The notes beneath the pieces were generated by a model, which worked only from the letters and a program-made list of their open reading frames with translations, did no database searches and was not told the DNA's origin. A stretch of DNA of 6,597 bases from an uncultured Lacibacter sp. (GTDB lineage Bacteria > Bacteroidota > Bacteroidia > Chitinophagales > Chitinophagaceae): contig NZ_CAMLGT010000216.1 in the NCBI RefSeq assembly GCF_946479605.1, positions 1 through 6,597 on the forward strand, in the 5' to 3' direction. The position numbers and the translations under genes are program-made. The stretch's first letter is position 1; the number at the start of each line of letters is the position of its first letter. This document shows positions 6,578 to 6,597 of this stretch, piece by piece.

Positions 6578-6597
6578 GTAATACATCAGCTGCATTT

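Overview
The window looks like a piece of a Bacteroidota chromosome, most likely Chitinophagaceae or a close relative. The reasons are AT-leaning coding DNA, the lack of clear Shine-Dalgarno sequences, signal peptides that all end in Ala followed by Gln (the Bacteroidetes 'Q-rule'), and the types of secreted carbohydrate-active enzymes present. The genus cannot be fixed from this sequence alone.

Layout: five genes lie head to tail on the + strand and fill almost all of bases 1-6449. In order they are: (1) the C-terminal part of a GtaA-like 'glutaminase family' protein (DUF4965/DUF1793), cut by the left edge; (2) a small secreted protein of unknown function with a GTG start, 7 bp downstream; (3) a secreted clan GH-A (GH5-like) TIM-barrel glycoside hydrolase; (4) a secreted DUF1680 protein of the GH127/GH146 beta-L-arabinofuranosidase group with a complete Glu-x-Cys plus Cys-Cys active site; (5) a secreted GH43 five-bladed propeller enzyme with all three catalytic acids, 8 bp after gene 4. 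Gaps are 7, 35, 109 and 8 bp, so genes 1-3 and genes 4-5 are probably co-transcribed. The 109-bp gap is the only place with room for an internal promoter. No stretch of more than 300 bases lacks a gene.

The last 148 bases hold no gene but contain an ordered heptanucleotide repeat block. Nine perfect-length units GTGAGT(G/A) start 2 bp after the GH43 stop. A 35-bp degenerate stretch (exactly five heptads) follows, then four units of a second heptamer type (GTTCATN-like) in the same 7-bp register.

Working together: the four complete proteins all carry export signals, and three are glycoside hydrolases. Two of these belong to families best known for removing arabinofuranose or related sugars. 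The simplest reading is the enzyme part of a locus that breaks down an arabinose-containing plant or algal glycan in the periplasm or outside the cell. No SusC/SusD pair, sensor or regulator lies in the window, so a full polysaccharide utilization locus is not shown. The best candidates for something undescribed are the heptamer block, the unknown secreted protein, and the real substrate of the GtaA-like and GH-A proteins.
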